From NCBI RefSeq assembly GCF_004348735.1, contig NZ_SMKT01000024.1, forward strand, positions 1 to 64,000: 64,000 nt of DNA. Direction: 5' to 3'. The translations under genes and the position numbers were made by a program. This DNA comes from Actinomadura sp. KC06. Its GTDB lineage: Bacteria; Actinomycetota; Actinomycetes; Streptosporangiales; Streptosporangiaceae. Below are positions 56,284 through 64,000 of this stretch, one piece after another (the stretch's first letter is position 1; every line of letters begins with the position of its first letter). The notes under the pieces were generated by a model. That model did not search any database. It was not told the DNA's origin and worked only from the letters and a program-made list of their open reading frames with translations.

Positions 56284-57711
56284 GTGTTGACCCATTTGGC
56301 CGGTCCTTACGTGGTCGGTATCGACGCGGGTGGCACGAAGACCCGCTGCGTCGTGCTGACGCTGGGGGGTGCCCTGGCCGGTTCCGGCACCGGCCCCGGG
56401 GCAAATCCCAACTCTGGAGGCGACACCGCTGGGGCGCTGACCACCGCCCTGAGCGAGGCGCTCGGGGACCTTGACCGTACCCTCATCCTCACCGGCGTGT
56501 TCGGCATCGCCGGCGCCGGCTCCGCCGGGCGGCCCGCGGCCGTCGCGGCGGCGCGGCAGGCCTGGCAGGCCGTCGGCCTGCGCGGCTCGCCCGCGGTGGT
56601 GACCGATATCGCGGTGGCGTTCGCCGCCGGAACCAGCGAGCCCAAGGGCATCGTGGTGTTCTCCGGCACGGGCGCCGGCGCGGCGGTCATCAACGACGGG
56701 ACGATCGTGCAGCGCGCGGACGGCTACGGCTGGCTCGTCGGGGACGAGGGTTCGGCGGTATGGCTCGGGAAGGAGGCCGTCCGGGCCGCGCTCGCCGCCT
56801 ACGACGGCCGCGGCTCCCCGACGCTGCTCACCGACTCGGTCCCCCGGGCGCTGCTGGGCGCCACCGTGGTCGCGGAGATCGACGCGGAACGGCGGAGACC
56901 CCGCCGACCGAGGGCGCTGGCCATGGCCGGCGCCCCTTCGTCGTCACCGGGCGCCCCGCTGCTGTCGCAGGCCGTCACGCTCTCCTCCGGAGGCGGCACC
57001 CCCCTCGGCACCCCCCTCCGGAGCGGCACGGGAACCGCCGTGCTGCTCCCCGACCCCCCTGGCCCGCCGTCCGGCGACGGGCCCGGCCCGCCGCCTGGAA
57101 ACGGCCGTTACCCGCCGACCGGGAACGTGCCGCATCCGGCGTCCGGAGACGGCCCGGCGGGTCCGCACCGTCCGGCCGGGCCTCCGGGCTCGCACGGGCC
57201 GCCGGGACATCCGGGCTCGCACGGCCCGCCCGGCTCGCACGGGCCGCCCGGGCATCCCGGCGGCCACGGGCCGCGCGGCGACCCGGGCGGATACGGCCCG
57301 CGGGGCGATCCGGCGCCGCCGGGCCACCCCGAGGTGCCCGGCACCCCGCCCAACCCCCGGCTCGCCCAGGCGATCATCAAGGAGGTGTACGGCCGTCCGC
57401 CCGCGGCGCTGGGCCGGCTCGGCCCGGTGGTCGCGGCCGCCGCGGCCGCCGGCGACCCGGTGGCCAGGCGCATCACCGAAGAGGCCGCGCAGTGGCTGCT
57501 CCGCGACGTGGACGCGGTGCGCCCGGCCTTGTCCGACCCCAGCGCACCGGTCGTCATGCACGGCTCGGTGCTCCGTGAGGGCCCCGTCGCCGAGGCCGTC
57601 CGCACCGGGCTGCGCGACCGCTTCGCCGCGGCGCCGCGCTGCGCGGGCGACGGAGCCGTCGGCGCGGCCGGGATGGCGCTGCGCCGCCTCGGCCACCCCC
57701 TGCCCGGCTGA
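56284..57711 (+). CDS. BadF/BadG-type sugar kinase (GlcNAc-kinase-like) with a large Pro/Gly collagen-like insertion
   Basis: A 475-residue protein of the ASKHA fold. GTG 56284 starts the true N-terminus; the frame upstream is a shadow. Residues ~5-190 show the kinase half: [48 protein letters not shown] and [16 protein letters not shown]. An insert of ~155 residues follows (about 200-357), ending in collagen-like Gly-X-Y repeats ([13 protein letters not shown] and similar). The C-terminal kinase lobe resumes at [17 protein letters not shown] and ends with [15 protein letters not shown]. It would phosphorylate GlcNAc or a similar sugar. The insertion makes it much longer than the usual ~320. 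Confidence 0.85.
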   Translation: MLTHLAGPYVVGIDAGGTKTRCVVLTLGGALAGSGTGPGANPNSGGDTAGALTTALSEALGDLDRTLILTGVFGIAGAGSAGRPAAVAAARQAWQAVGLRGSPAVVTDIAVAFAAGTSEPKGIVVFSGTGAGAAVINDGTIVQRADGYGWLVGDEGSAVWLGKEAVRAALAAYDGRGSPTLLTDSVPRALLGATVVAEIDAERRRPRRPRALAMAGAPSSSPGAPLLSQAVTLSSGGGTPLGTPLRSGTGTAVLLPDPPGPPSGDGPGPPPGNGRYPPTGNVPHPASGDGPAGPHRPAGPPGSHGPPGHPGSHGPPGSHGPPGHPGGHGPRGDPGGYGPRGDPAPPGHPEVPGTPPNPRLAQAIIKEVYGRPPAALGRLGPVVAAAAAAGDPVARRITEEAAQWLLRDVDAVRPALSDPSAPVVMHGSVLREGPVAEAVRTGLRDRFAAAPRCAGDGAVGAAGMALRRLGHPLPG

Positions 57712-57798
57712 GCTCCCCGCCCGGCCGGACCCGGCACCGGCTGTCCCGTTCCAGCCCGGCCGATCCCGCAAGAGACGGCGTCCAGGCCGTCAGGGTTC

Positions 57799-57851
57799 AT
57801 CGCGATGGACCCCACAAGATCCACACCCGTGATCCTGGGGTCCATCGTGAT
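57799..57851. terminator. Hairpin between the kinase gene and the NagZ-like gene
   Basis: Arms ATCGCGATGGACCCC and GGGGTCCATCGTGAT (15 bp, one G-U pair) with a ~23-nt loop. No U-run follows, so it may be a terminator or an mRNA element upstream of the NagZ-like gene. Confidence 0.5.
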
Positions 57852-57979
57852 CGTACTGTTACGCGGGGGGCAGTCGTGGAAGGGGTGGCCTGCCGGGTCG
57901 ACAGCGGGACGGGCGAGCGGTTAACGTCGCGACGTCCGATGCGACCGAGAACCGAGACCATGTCGGGGGGCCTGGTCAG

Positions 57980-59608
57980 GTGCGTGCTATCCGTCCACTC
58001 GCGCTCGCGGCGGCGCTGACCTTGGCGGTCACCGCGGGCTGCGGCGGCGGAGACGACGACCGCGGCGACGGGCCGTGGCCGTCCGGCTCGCGCGGCGCCC
58101 AGTCGAAGGATCCGGACGCCTGGATCCCCGGCCACGTCGCGAAGATGAGCCTGGAGGAGAAGGTCGGGCAGCTGTTCGTGACGCGGTTCTCCAGCCGCGC
58201 CGACGCCCTGGCCAAGATCAGGAAGTACCGCGTCGGCGGGCTGATCTACTTCCCCGGCAATTTCGGCGCCCCGGCGAAGACGGCCGCGCAGTCGAACGCG
58301 CTGCAGAAGGCGTCCAAGATCCCGCTGCTGCTCGGCGTGGACGAGGAGCAGGGCATCGTGTCGCGGACGCCGTTCATCACCGGCTTCCCCGGCAACATGG
58401 CGCTCGGCGCGACCGGCAGCCCCGCCGACGCCCGCGCCGCCGCGCAGGTCACCGGCACGGAGCTGCGCGCGGTCGGCATCAACCTGGACTACGCGCCCGA
58501 CGCCGACGTGAACGTCGACCCGCGCAACCCGGTGATCGGGCTGCGCTCGTTCGGCGCCGAACCCGGCCTGGTGTCGAAGCTGACCGCCGGGGCCGTCGAC
58601 GGCTACCAGGCCGCCGGGGTCGCCGCGGCGGCCAAGCATTTCCCCGGGCACGGCGACACCGCCACCGACAGCCACACCGGCCTGCCGGTGATCAAGCACA
58701 CGCGCCCCATGTGGGAGCGGCTGGACGCGCCCCCGTTCCGCGCGGCGATCGGCGCCGGCGTCGACATGGTCATGACCGCGCACATCGTCGTGCCGAAGCT
58801 CGACGGGTCGGGCGATCCGTCCACGCTGTCGCGGAACGTCCTGGTCAAGCTGCTGCGCGGCGCGCTCGGCTACAAGGGCGTGATCACGACGGACTCGCTG
58901 GAGATGGCGGGCGTGCGGGAGAAGTACGGCGACGCGGCCGTGCCCGTCCGCGCGCTGGAGGCGGGCGCCGACCAACTGCTGATGCCGCCGAGCCTGCCGC
59001 GCGCCTACCGGGCGGTGCTGGCGGCCGTCCGGTCCGGGAAGATCCCGGAGAAGCGGCTGGACGGCTCCGTCACGCGCATCCTCCAGCTCAAGCAGCGGCG
59101 CGGCCTGTTCCAGGACACCGCCGCCGACCCGGCCAAGGCCGGCGCGGTGATCGGGACGTCCGCGCACAAGGCCATCGCCCGCCAGGTCGCCGAGCACGCG
59201 GTCACGCTCGTCCGCAACGACCGGAACGTGCTGCCGCTGAAGGGCAAGAAGGTCGCCGTCACCGGGCCCGCGGGCGGGACGCTGCGCGCGGCGCTGCGCC
59301 GCAACGGAATCACGGTGACCTCCCCGGGCTCGGCGGACGTCACCGTCCTGACCACCCTGAACGCGGGCGGGGCCACGGCCGCCAAGGTCCGGGCGCTCGG
59401 GTCGAAGCCGGTCGTGGTCGCGGCGCTGGGCCGTCCCTACGACCTGAACTCCGCCAAGGGCGCGGAGGGGGCGCTCGCGACGTACTCGTCCAGCGCGGTG
59501 TCGGTCAACGCCCTCGGCCGGGTGCTGAGCGGCGCGGTCAAGCCGACCGGCCGGCTACCGGTGCCCGCGGCCGGCGAGCAGGTCGGCCACGGCCTCGGCT
59601 ACCGGTAG
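57980..59608 (+). CDS. Secreted NagZ-like glycoside hydrolase family 3 lipoprotein
   Basis: A 542-residue lipoprotein (GTG 57980; lipobox VTAGC) with the GH3 beta-N-acetylglucosaminidase plan. KHFPGHGDTATDSHTGLP is the His/Asp catalytic loop specific to NagZ-type enzymes, GVDEEQGIVSRTPFI and TDSLEMAGV (with the nucleophile Asp) complete the barrel. A C-terminal ~150-residue domain follows. Being surface-anchored, it would cut GlcNAc from wall fragments outside, which the PTS and kinase then use. Confidence 0.9.
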   Translation: MRAIRPLALAAALTLAVTAGCGGGDDDRGDGPWPSGSRGAQSKDPDAWIPGHVAKMSLEEKVGQLFVTRFSSRADALAKIRKYRVGGLIYFPGNFGAPAKTAAQSNALQKASKIPLLLGVDEEQGIVSRTPFITGFPGNMALGATGSPADARAAAQVTGTELRAVGINLDYAPDADVNVDPRNPVIGLRSFGAEPGLVSKLTAGAVDGYQAAGVAAAAKHFPGHGDTATDSHTGLPVIKHTRPMWERLDAPPFRAAIGAGVDMVMTAHIVVPKLDGSGDPSTLSRNVLVKLLRGALGYKGVITTDSLEMAGVREKYGDAAVPVRALEAGADQLLMPPSLPRAYRAVLAAVRSGKIPEKRLDGSVTRILQLKQRRGLFQDTAADPAKAGAVIGTSAHKAIARQVAEHAVTLVRNDRNVLPLKGKKVAVTGPAGGTLRAALRRNGITVTSPGSADVTVLTTLNAGGATAAKVRALGSKPVVVAALGRPYDLNSAKGAEGALATYSSSAVSVNALGRVLSGAVKPTGRLPVPAAGEQVGHGLGYR

Positions 59609-59640
59609 CCGGAACCCGGGCCACCGGTAGCCGGAGCCCG

Positions 59641-61323
59641 TCAGATCCCCAGCTCCGCCAGGCCCGGCAGGTGGGCGCGGGCGGCCTCGCGGGCCTGCGC
59701 GACGGTGCGGGCGGCACGGGCGGCGGCGGCGGCCTGGCGGCACTCGTCCAGGGTGTGCCGGGCGAGCGCGGCCCGCACCAGCGGAAGGGCCGGCGCGCTC
59801 ATCGACAGCGACGTCACGCCGAGCCCGACCAGCACGCAGGCGAGCGCCGGGTCGGCGGCGGCCTCGCCGCAGACGCCGCACGGGACGCCCGCCTCGGCGG
59901 CCGGGGCGACCAGGTCGAGGATCGCGGGCTGCCACGGGTCCTGGAGATGCGCGAGGCCGCCGACCTGGCGGTCCGCCGCGCACGCGTACTGGGTGAGGTC
60001 GTTGGTGCCGATGCTGAAGAACTCGACCTCCGGCGCGATGTCGCGGGCGCGCAGCGCGGCGGCGGGCACCTCGATCATGACGCCGGGATGCGCGATGCCC
60101 GCGTCGCGGCAGGCGGCGGCGAAGAAGGCGGCCTCCGCCGCGTCCGTCACCATCGGGGCCATGACCTGCAGCTTCGTGGTCAGGCCGGCGGTGGCGCGGG
60201 CCAGCGCGGCGAGCTGGGCGGCCAGGACGTCCGGATACCGGCGCGACATCCGCAGGCCGCGCTCGCCGAGCGCCGGGTTCGGCTCCTCGCCGGGCGGGGG
60301 GAGGAACTTGAGCGGCTTGTCGGCGCCCGCGTCCAGCGTCCGGACGACGACGCGGCCCTCCGGGAACACCTCCAGGACGGTCCGGTACGCCGCCTCCTGC
60401 TCCTCGTCGGTCGGCGCCTTGTGGCGGTCGAGGAAGAGGAACTCGGTGCGGTACAGGCCGACGCCCTCCGCGCCGTTGGCCCGCGCGGCGTCGACGTCCT
60501 TCGGGCCGCCGATGTTCGCCAGCAGCGGCACCTTGTGGCCGTCCTTGGTGGCGCCGGGCCCGGTGGAGTCCTCCAGGGCGGCGGCGCGGGCGGCGGCAGC
60601 GGCCCGGGCCGCGGCGACGTCGGCCTCGGACGGGTCGGGACGCACCGTCCCGGCGGCCCCGTCGACGAGGACGCGGGTGCCGTCCGCCAGCGCCGTCGCG
60701 CCGGGCAGCGCCACCACGGCGGGGACGCCCATCGTCCGGGCGATGATCGCGGTGTGGCTGGTCGGCCCGCCCTCCTCGGTCACGAACGCGATCACCTGCG
60801 CCGGGTCGAGGACGGCCGTGTCGGCGGGCGCGAGATCGCGGGCGACCAGCACGAACGGCTCGTCCGACTCCGGGACGCCGGGCATCGGCAGGCCGAGCAG
60901 CCGGGCGAGCGCGCGGTCGCGGATGTCGTCCAGGTCGGTGACCCGGGCCGCCATGTACTCGCCGGCGCCGGCGAGCAGGTCGCGGTAGACGCCGAACGAC
61001 TCGAACACGGCGCGGGGCGCGGCGACCCCGCGGTCGATCCGGGCGCGGACGTCGTCGGCGAGACCGGGGTCGCGGGCCATCAGCGCCTGCGCGCCCAGCA
61101 CCTCCTCCCCCATGGGGTTGCCCACCGCGGCGGCGCGGGTGCCGCGTTCCTCCAGCTCGACGGCGACGGCCTCCAGCGCGGCGAGGGCCGTCGCGCGCTC
61201 GGCCTCGGCGTCGCCGCCGTGCGTGGACCCGGCGGGCGGCTCGGGGACGGCCCCGGCGATGGTCCGCACCGGCCCGGCGCCGACGCCCGGGCTGACTCCC
61301 GCGCCCTGCAGAACCTCCGGCAC
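59641..61323 (-). CDS. ptsI: PTS enzyme I
   Basis: A 560-residue phosphoenolpyruvate-protein phosphotransferase that loads HPr. The phosphorylated His is in GGPTSHTAIIART, the PEP site includes GLYRTEFLFLDR, and the catalytic Cys is in GVCGEAAADPALAC. Its stop faces the NagZ-like gene's stop with 32 nt between; it is the last gene of the PTS operon. Confidence 0.96.
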   Translation of the reverse strand: MPEVLQGAGVSPGVGAGPVRTIAGAVPEPPAGSTHGGDAEAERATALAALEAVAVELEERGTRAAAVGNPMGEEVLGAQALMARDPGLADDVRARIDRGVAAPRAVFESFGVYRDLLAGAGEYMAARVTDLDDIRDRALARLLGLPMPGVPESDEPFVLVARDLAPADTAVLDPAQVIAFVTEEGGPTSHTAIIARTMGVPAVVALPGATALADGTRVLVDGAAGTVRPDPSEADVAAARAAAAARAAALEDSTGPGATKDGHKVPLLANIGGPKDVDAARANGAEGVGLYRTEFLFLDRHKAPTDEEQEAAYRTVLEVFPEGRVVVRTLDAGADKPLKFLPPPGEEPNPALGERGLRMSRRYPDVLAAQLAALARATAGLTTKLQVMAPMVTDAAEAAFFAAACRDAGIAHPGVMIEVPAAALRARDIAPEVEFFSIGTNDLTQYACAADRQVGGLAHLQDPWQPAILDLVAPAAEAGVPCGVCGEAAADPALACVLVGLGVTSLSMSAPALPLVRAALARHTLDECRQAAAAARAARTVAQAREAARAHLPGLAELGI

Positions 61324-61325
61324 CG

Positions 61326-61598
61326 TCAGGACTCCTCGGGCTCCGGGTCGGACAGCAGCTTCTCAAGCTCGTCGAGCAGCTCGTCCGCGCCCGCGCCCTC
61401 CGCGGACAGGACGACCTCCTCCCCGTGCCGGGCGTCCAGTCCGAGCACGGCGAGGATGCTCTTGGCGTTCACGGGGGCGCCGCCGGGCTTGCCCACGGTC
61501 ACGTCCATCGGGGCCTTGGCCGCCGTCTGGACGAAGAGCGCGGCCGGCCGCGCGTGCAGCCCCACCCTCGACTGGATCTTCACATTGCGCTCGGTCAC
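61326..61598 (-). CDS. ptsH: Phosphocarrier protein HPr
   Basis: A 90-residue HPr. GTG 61598 follows GAGGAGTG, and the product has RVGLHARPAALFVQ with the phospho-His and NAKSILAVLGL with the Ser region. The frame is open much further upstream but that part shadows the HAD gene. Two nt separate it from ptsI. Confidence 0.95.
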   Translation of the reverse strand: MTERNVKIQSRVGLHARPAALFVQTAAKAPMDVTVGKPGGAPVNAKSILAVLGLDARHGEEVVLSAEGAGADELLDELEKLLSDPEPEES

Positions 61599-61615
61599 GG
61601 CACACTCCTCTTGGC

Positions 61616-62344
61616 TTAGTTCTGTCCCGATCGGCCTTGGCCATTCCGGCCACGCCCGATGCTCTGCTGGACCTGTCCGAGGCCGCGCACCCGCAGCGCG
61701 GGGCCCGGCACGACGTCCACGTCCTTCAAGTCGGCGACCACATGGTCGGCCCCGGCCAGCGCGCCCGCCGGCTGCGTGGTGGCGATGCCCACGCACGTCA
61801 TGCCGGCGGACTTGACGGCCGCGACACCCGCCGGGGTGTCCTCGAACCCGACCGCGTCCGCCGCCGGGACGCCGAGGTCGCGCGCGGCGGCCAGGTAGCC
61901 CTCCGGGTCGGGCTTGCCGGTGACGACGTCCCCGGCGGTCACCACGATGTCCATCAGGCCGCGGACGCCCAGCTCGTCCAGCAGGCCCTCGGCGTACGAG
62001 CGTTCCGCCGACGTCACCACGGCGAGCGGGATGCCGTGGTGCGCCAGCGTCCGGACGAGCCCCACCGCGCCGGCGACGGGCGCGACGGCGGGCATCCCCG
62101 GCGCCTTCTGGTAGGAGACGACCTGCTCGAACAGCTCCTCGACCGTCCGGCCGGGGAACAGGTGCGCCAGCTCCCCGAGCACTTCGAGCCCGCGGCGCCC
62201 CGCGAACGAGGCGATCAGCGCGTCGTCGTGGGGGACGCCGTGCGCGTCGAACAGCCGCGACCACTGGGCGCGGCTGCGCGGCTCGGTGTCGATGAGGGTG
62301 CCGTCGAGGTCGAACACCGCGGCGCCCAGCCCGATCATCGCCAT
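61616..62344 (-). CDS. HAD-IA phosphatase inside the PTS operon
   Basis: A 242-residue HAD phosphatase. Motif I VFDLDGTLIDTE is complete, followed by AVVTSAERSYA, GKPDPEGYLAAARDLG and VGFEDTPAGVAAV. It resembles beta-phosphoglucomutase and sugar-phosphate phosphatases. Placed between crr (4 nt upstream) and ptsH (17 nt downstream), it is likely to dephosphorylate a sugar phosphate from this uptake route, preventing toxic build-up; that is inference. Confidence 0.88.
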   Translation of the reverse strand: MAMIGLGAAVFDLDGTLIDTEPRSRAQWSRLFDAHGVPHDDALIASFAGRRGLEVLGELAHLFPGRTVEELFEQVVSYQKAPGMPAVAPVAGAVGLVRTLAHHGIPLAVVTSAERSYAEGLLDELGVRGLMDIVVTAGDVVTGKPDPEGYLAAARDLGVPAADAVGFEDTPAGVAAVKSAGMTCVGIATTQPAGALAGADHVVADLKDVDVVPGPALRVRGLGQVQQSIGRGRNGQGRSGQN

Positions 62345-62348
62345 CCGA

Positions 62349-62798
62349 TCAGTTCCATGTGAACAGCTCGGCCCCCTTCGTCACCTCACCCGACTCCACG
62401 ACGTCGGACAGGGCGTCGGCGCCCGCGTCCAGCGCCACGACCGCGCAGACCGGCGAGCGCCCGCCCGCCTCGATCAGGCCCGGGTCCCAGGCGACGACCG
62501 GCTGGCCGGACGTCACCTGGTCGCCCTCGGACGCGAGGAGCTCGAACCCCTGGCCCTTGAGCTTGACGGTGTCGATCCCGAGGTGGACGAGCACGCCGTG
62601 GCCCTCGCCGTCGACGACGACGTAGGCGTGCGGATGGAGTTTGACGATCGTGCCGGTGACGGGGGCGATGGCGTGGCCGGGGCCGCGCTCGGGGTCGACC
62701 GCCGTGCCCGGGCCGACCATGGCCTGGGCGAACACCGGGTCGGGCACGCCGGCGAGGCCGACCACCCGGCCGGAGACCGGTGACAGTACTCGGGTCAT
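62349..62798 (-). CDS. crr: PTS glucose-type enzyme IIA
   Basis: A 149-residue Crr-type IIA: PVSGRVVGLAGVPDPVFAQ at the start, AMVGPG and the phospho-His in GHGVLVHLGIDTVKL. It passes phosphate from HPr to the IIB encoded next to it. A glucose-type IIA fits a GlcNAc or glucose transporter. Confidence 0.95.
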   Translation of the reverse strand: MTRVLSPVSGRVVGLAGVPDPVFAQAMVGPGTAVDPERGPGHAIAPVTGTIVKLHPHAYVVVDGEGHGVLVHLGIDTVKLKGQGFELLASEGDQVTSGQPVVAWDPGLIEAGGRSPVCAVVALDAGADALSDVVESGEVTKGAELFTWN

Positions 62799-62853
62799 CA
62801 GCGGGGTCTCCTTAGAGTCGGTCGAATTCGGGGGTGTCTGGTGGGGACGGGGG

Positions 62854-63087
62854 TTATTCGAGGATGTCCTCGATGTCGCTGGAGAGGGTGTCGGCCTCGG
62901 TGCCGACGACGACCTGGACGACGGTGCCGCTGCGCATGACGCCGAACGCGCCCGCCTTCTTCAGCGCGGCCTCGTCGACCTTGCCGGCGTCCTTGACCTC
63001 GGTGCGCAGCCGGGTGGCGCAGGGCTCGATCTCGATGATGTTGTCGGCGCCGCCCAGTCCGGCGACGATGGCCTCGGCCTTGTCCAT
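62854..63087 (-). CDS. PTS enzyme IIB (glucose/GlcNAc type)
   Basis: A 77-residue IIB domain; ATG 63087 follows GAGGAGAAG. The phospho-Cys lies in IIEIEPCATRLRTEVKD, and VMRSGTVVQVVVGTEAD is the usual C-terminal part. Here it is a separate protein, as in many actinobacterial GlcNAc transporters. The IIC gene is not in this window. Confidence 0.93.
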   Translation of the reverse strand: MDKAEAIVAGLGGADNIIEIEPCATRLRTEVKDAGKVDEAALKKAGAFGVMRSGTVVQVVVGTEADTLSSDIEDILE

Positions 63088-63155
63088 GTTCTTCTCCTCG
63101 TCGGGGTGGGCCCGGGTCCGGCTCTCGTCGCCCCGGGCGTTGCAGGGGGTTTGTC

Positions 63156-64000
63156 TTAGTCTGTCTGGGTGACCTTGTTCAGGCCACGGGGCACGTCCGG
63201 GTCGATGCCGAGCCGGCGGGCCAGGTTCTCGACCAGGATCTGGCCGGGAACGATGAGGCCGAGCGGGGCCGTCCACTCGGGGAGGGCGGGGCCGGGCAGC
63301 GCCGCCGAGCACGCCGCCGCGAGGTCGGGGCCGCCGCCGACGCCGTAGGCGCGGGCGCCCGCGCTCTCGACCCGCCTGGCCAGCGCGACCGTGCCGGCCA
63401 GCGTCGGTCCCGAGTCGGCGGCGACGAGCAGCGCGGGGGTCTGCGCGTCGACGACCGCGATCGGGCCGTGCAGCAGGTCGGCGTACGAGAGGCCCATCGC
63501 GTGCAGGTAGCACGCCTCCTTGATCTTCAGCGCGAGCTCCAGCGCGGTGCCGAACGCGATGCCGCGCCCGGACACGACCGTGCCCGGCACCTTCGCCAGC
63601 TCCTCGACGATCTCGGGCAGCGCGGCCGACTCCTCGGTCAGCGCGATCATCCGGGCGACCTCGTCGGGGACGCGGCGCAGGTCGGCTTCAGCGACGTCCG
63701 CTCCCAGGCCGAGGGCCAGCACCGACAGCGCGGCGAGCTGGGTGGTGTAGGTCTTGGTGGCGGGGACGGCGATCTCGTCGCCGGCCTCCGTGAGCAGGGC
63801 GACCTCGGCGATCTCGGCCAGCGGCGAGCCCGCGCCGTTGGTGACGGCGACCGTCCTGGCGCCGCAGTCGCCGGCCCAGCCGAGGGTCTCGACGATCTCC
63901 TCCGTCTTGCCGGACTGGCTGATCGCCACGGCCAGCACGCCGGACAGGTCCAGCTTGCGCTTGTAGGTCGTCGCGATCGACGGCGCGGCGAGCGTGGCCA
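63156..64000 (-). CDS. SIS-domain amino-sugar isomerase/deaminase (partial, runs off the right edge)
   Basis: At least 281 residues; the start lies beyond the window. Two SIS modules are seen: SIATTYKRKLDLSGVLAVAISQSGKTEEIVETL with AVTNGAGSPLAE, and GRGIAFGTALELALKIKEACYLHAMGLSYADLLHGPIAV. This is the GlmS-type isomerase or AgaS/glucosamine-6-P deaminase class without a glutaminase domain in the visible part. Heading the PTS operon, it would convert imported amino-sugar phosphate to fructose-6-P. Confidence 0.88.
   Translation of the reverse strand, partial: ATLAAPSIATTYKRKLDLSGVLAVAISQSGKTEEIVETLGWAGDCGARTVAVTNGAGSPLAEIAEVALLTEAGDEIAVPATKTYTTQLAALSVLALGLGADVAEADLRRVPDEVARMIALTEESAALPEIVEELAKVPGTVVSGRGIAFGTALELALKIKEACYLHAMGLSYADLLHGPIAVVDAQTPALLVAADSGPTLAGTVALARRVESAGARAYGVGGGPDLAAACSAALPGPALPEWTAPLGLIVPGQILVENLARRLGIDPDVPRGLNKVTQTD

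Noticed and set aside
57060..57350. CRISPR-like repeats in the kinase gene
   Set aside because: The repeats are in phase with codons for Gly-Pro-rich protein, irregular in length, and have no spacers; they encode a collagen-like segment.
58075..61815. A 1246-codon plus-strand frame across the NagZ-like and ptsI genes
   Set aside because: It overlaps two well-supported genes on both strands and encodes only low-complexity Arg/Gly/Ala-rich sequence.

Overview
The window is chromosomal DNA from a high-GC actinobacterium. Evidence is the very GC-rich codon use, frequent GTG starts, overlapping ATGA/GTGA gene junctions, Tat and lipoprotein signals, and a tmRNA whose tag reads ANTKQSQFALAA. A Streptosporangiales/Thermomonosporaceae-type organism (Actinomadura-like) is plausible, but this is inference because there is no rRNA in the window.

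Left part (0-20 kb). A phage-type CHAP endolysin is coupled to a 45-residue leader gene. Next come a secreted PhoD phosphatase and an endonuclease/phosphatase-like exoprotein with a discoidin domain. A membrane-tethered ECF sigma factor with a fused sensor follows, then a secreted amidase, a Tat-exported haem peroxidase and a duplicated-architecture LuxR regulator. A five-gene peptide/nickel-type ABC importer has a nonsense codon in its binding-protein gene. An FG-GAP protein, a frameshifted DUF1330 gene and a LysR regulator close this part.

Middle accessory region (20.4-29.1 kb). Two copies of a divergent pair (GAF/PP2C phosphatase facing a MarR regulator) enclose genes for very small membrane proteins. 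A STAS anti-anti-sigma gene follows. An exact 14-bp palindrome (TTGCCATATGGCAA) and near matches recur between these genes and suggest one regulon. Decayed pieces of a DUF1206 gene, an IS5-type transposase, a methyltransferase and a serine recombinase mark this as an insertion hotspot. An MFS exporter follows.

Core region (30.9-54 kb). This holds tmRNA (ssrA), a penicillin-binding-like lipoprotein that has lost its catalytic motifs, smpB, an S41 protease, ftsX and ftsE. Two paralogous lipoprotein genes flank prfB. Then come the large NAD-dependent glutamate dehydrogenase, a Ser/Thr kinase, acetoacetyl-CoA synthetase, a HAD protein, pruA, a DUF6912-like protein and another HAD phosphatase.

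Right end (54.3-64 kb). This is a cell-wall amino-sugar recycling and uptake locus: murQ and murR face a BadF/GlcNAc-kinase-like gene carrying a collagen-like insertion, then a NagZ-like lipoprotein. A convergent PTS operon (SIS isomerase/deaminase, EIIB, EIIA, HAD phosphatase, HPr, EI) runs off the right edge. Together they would liberate, phosphorylate and import amino sugars and feed them to glycolysis.
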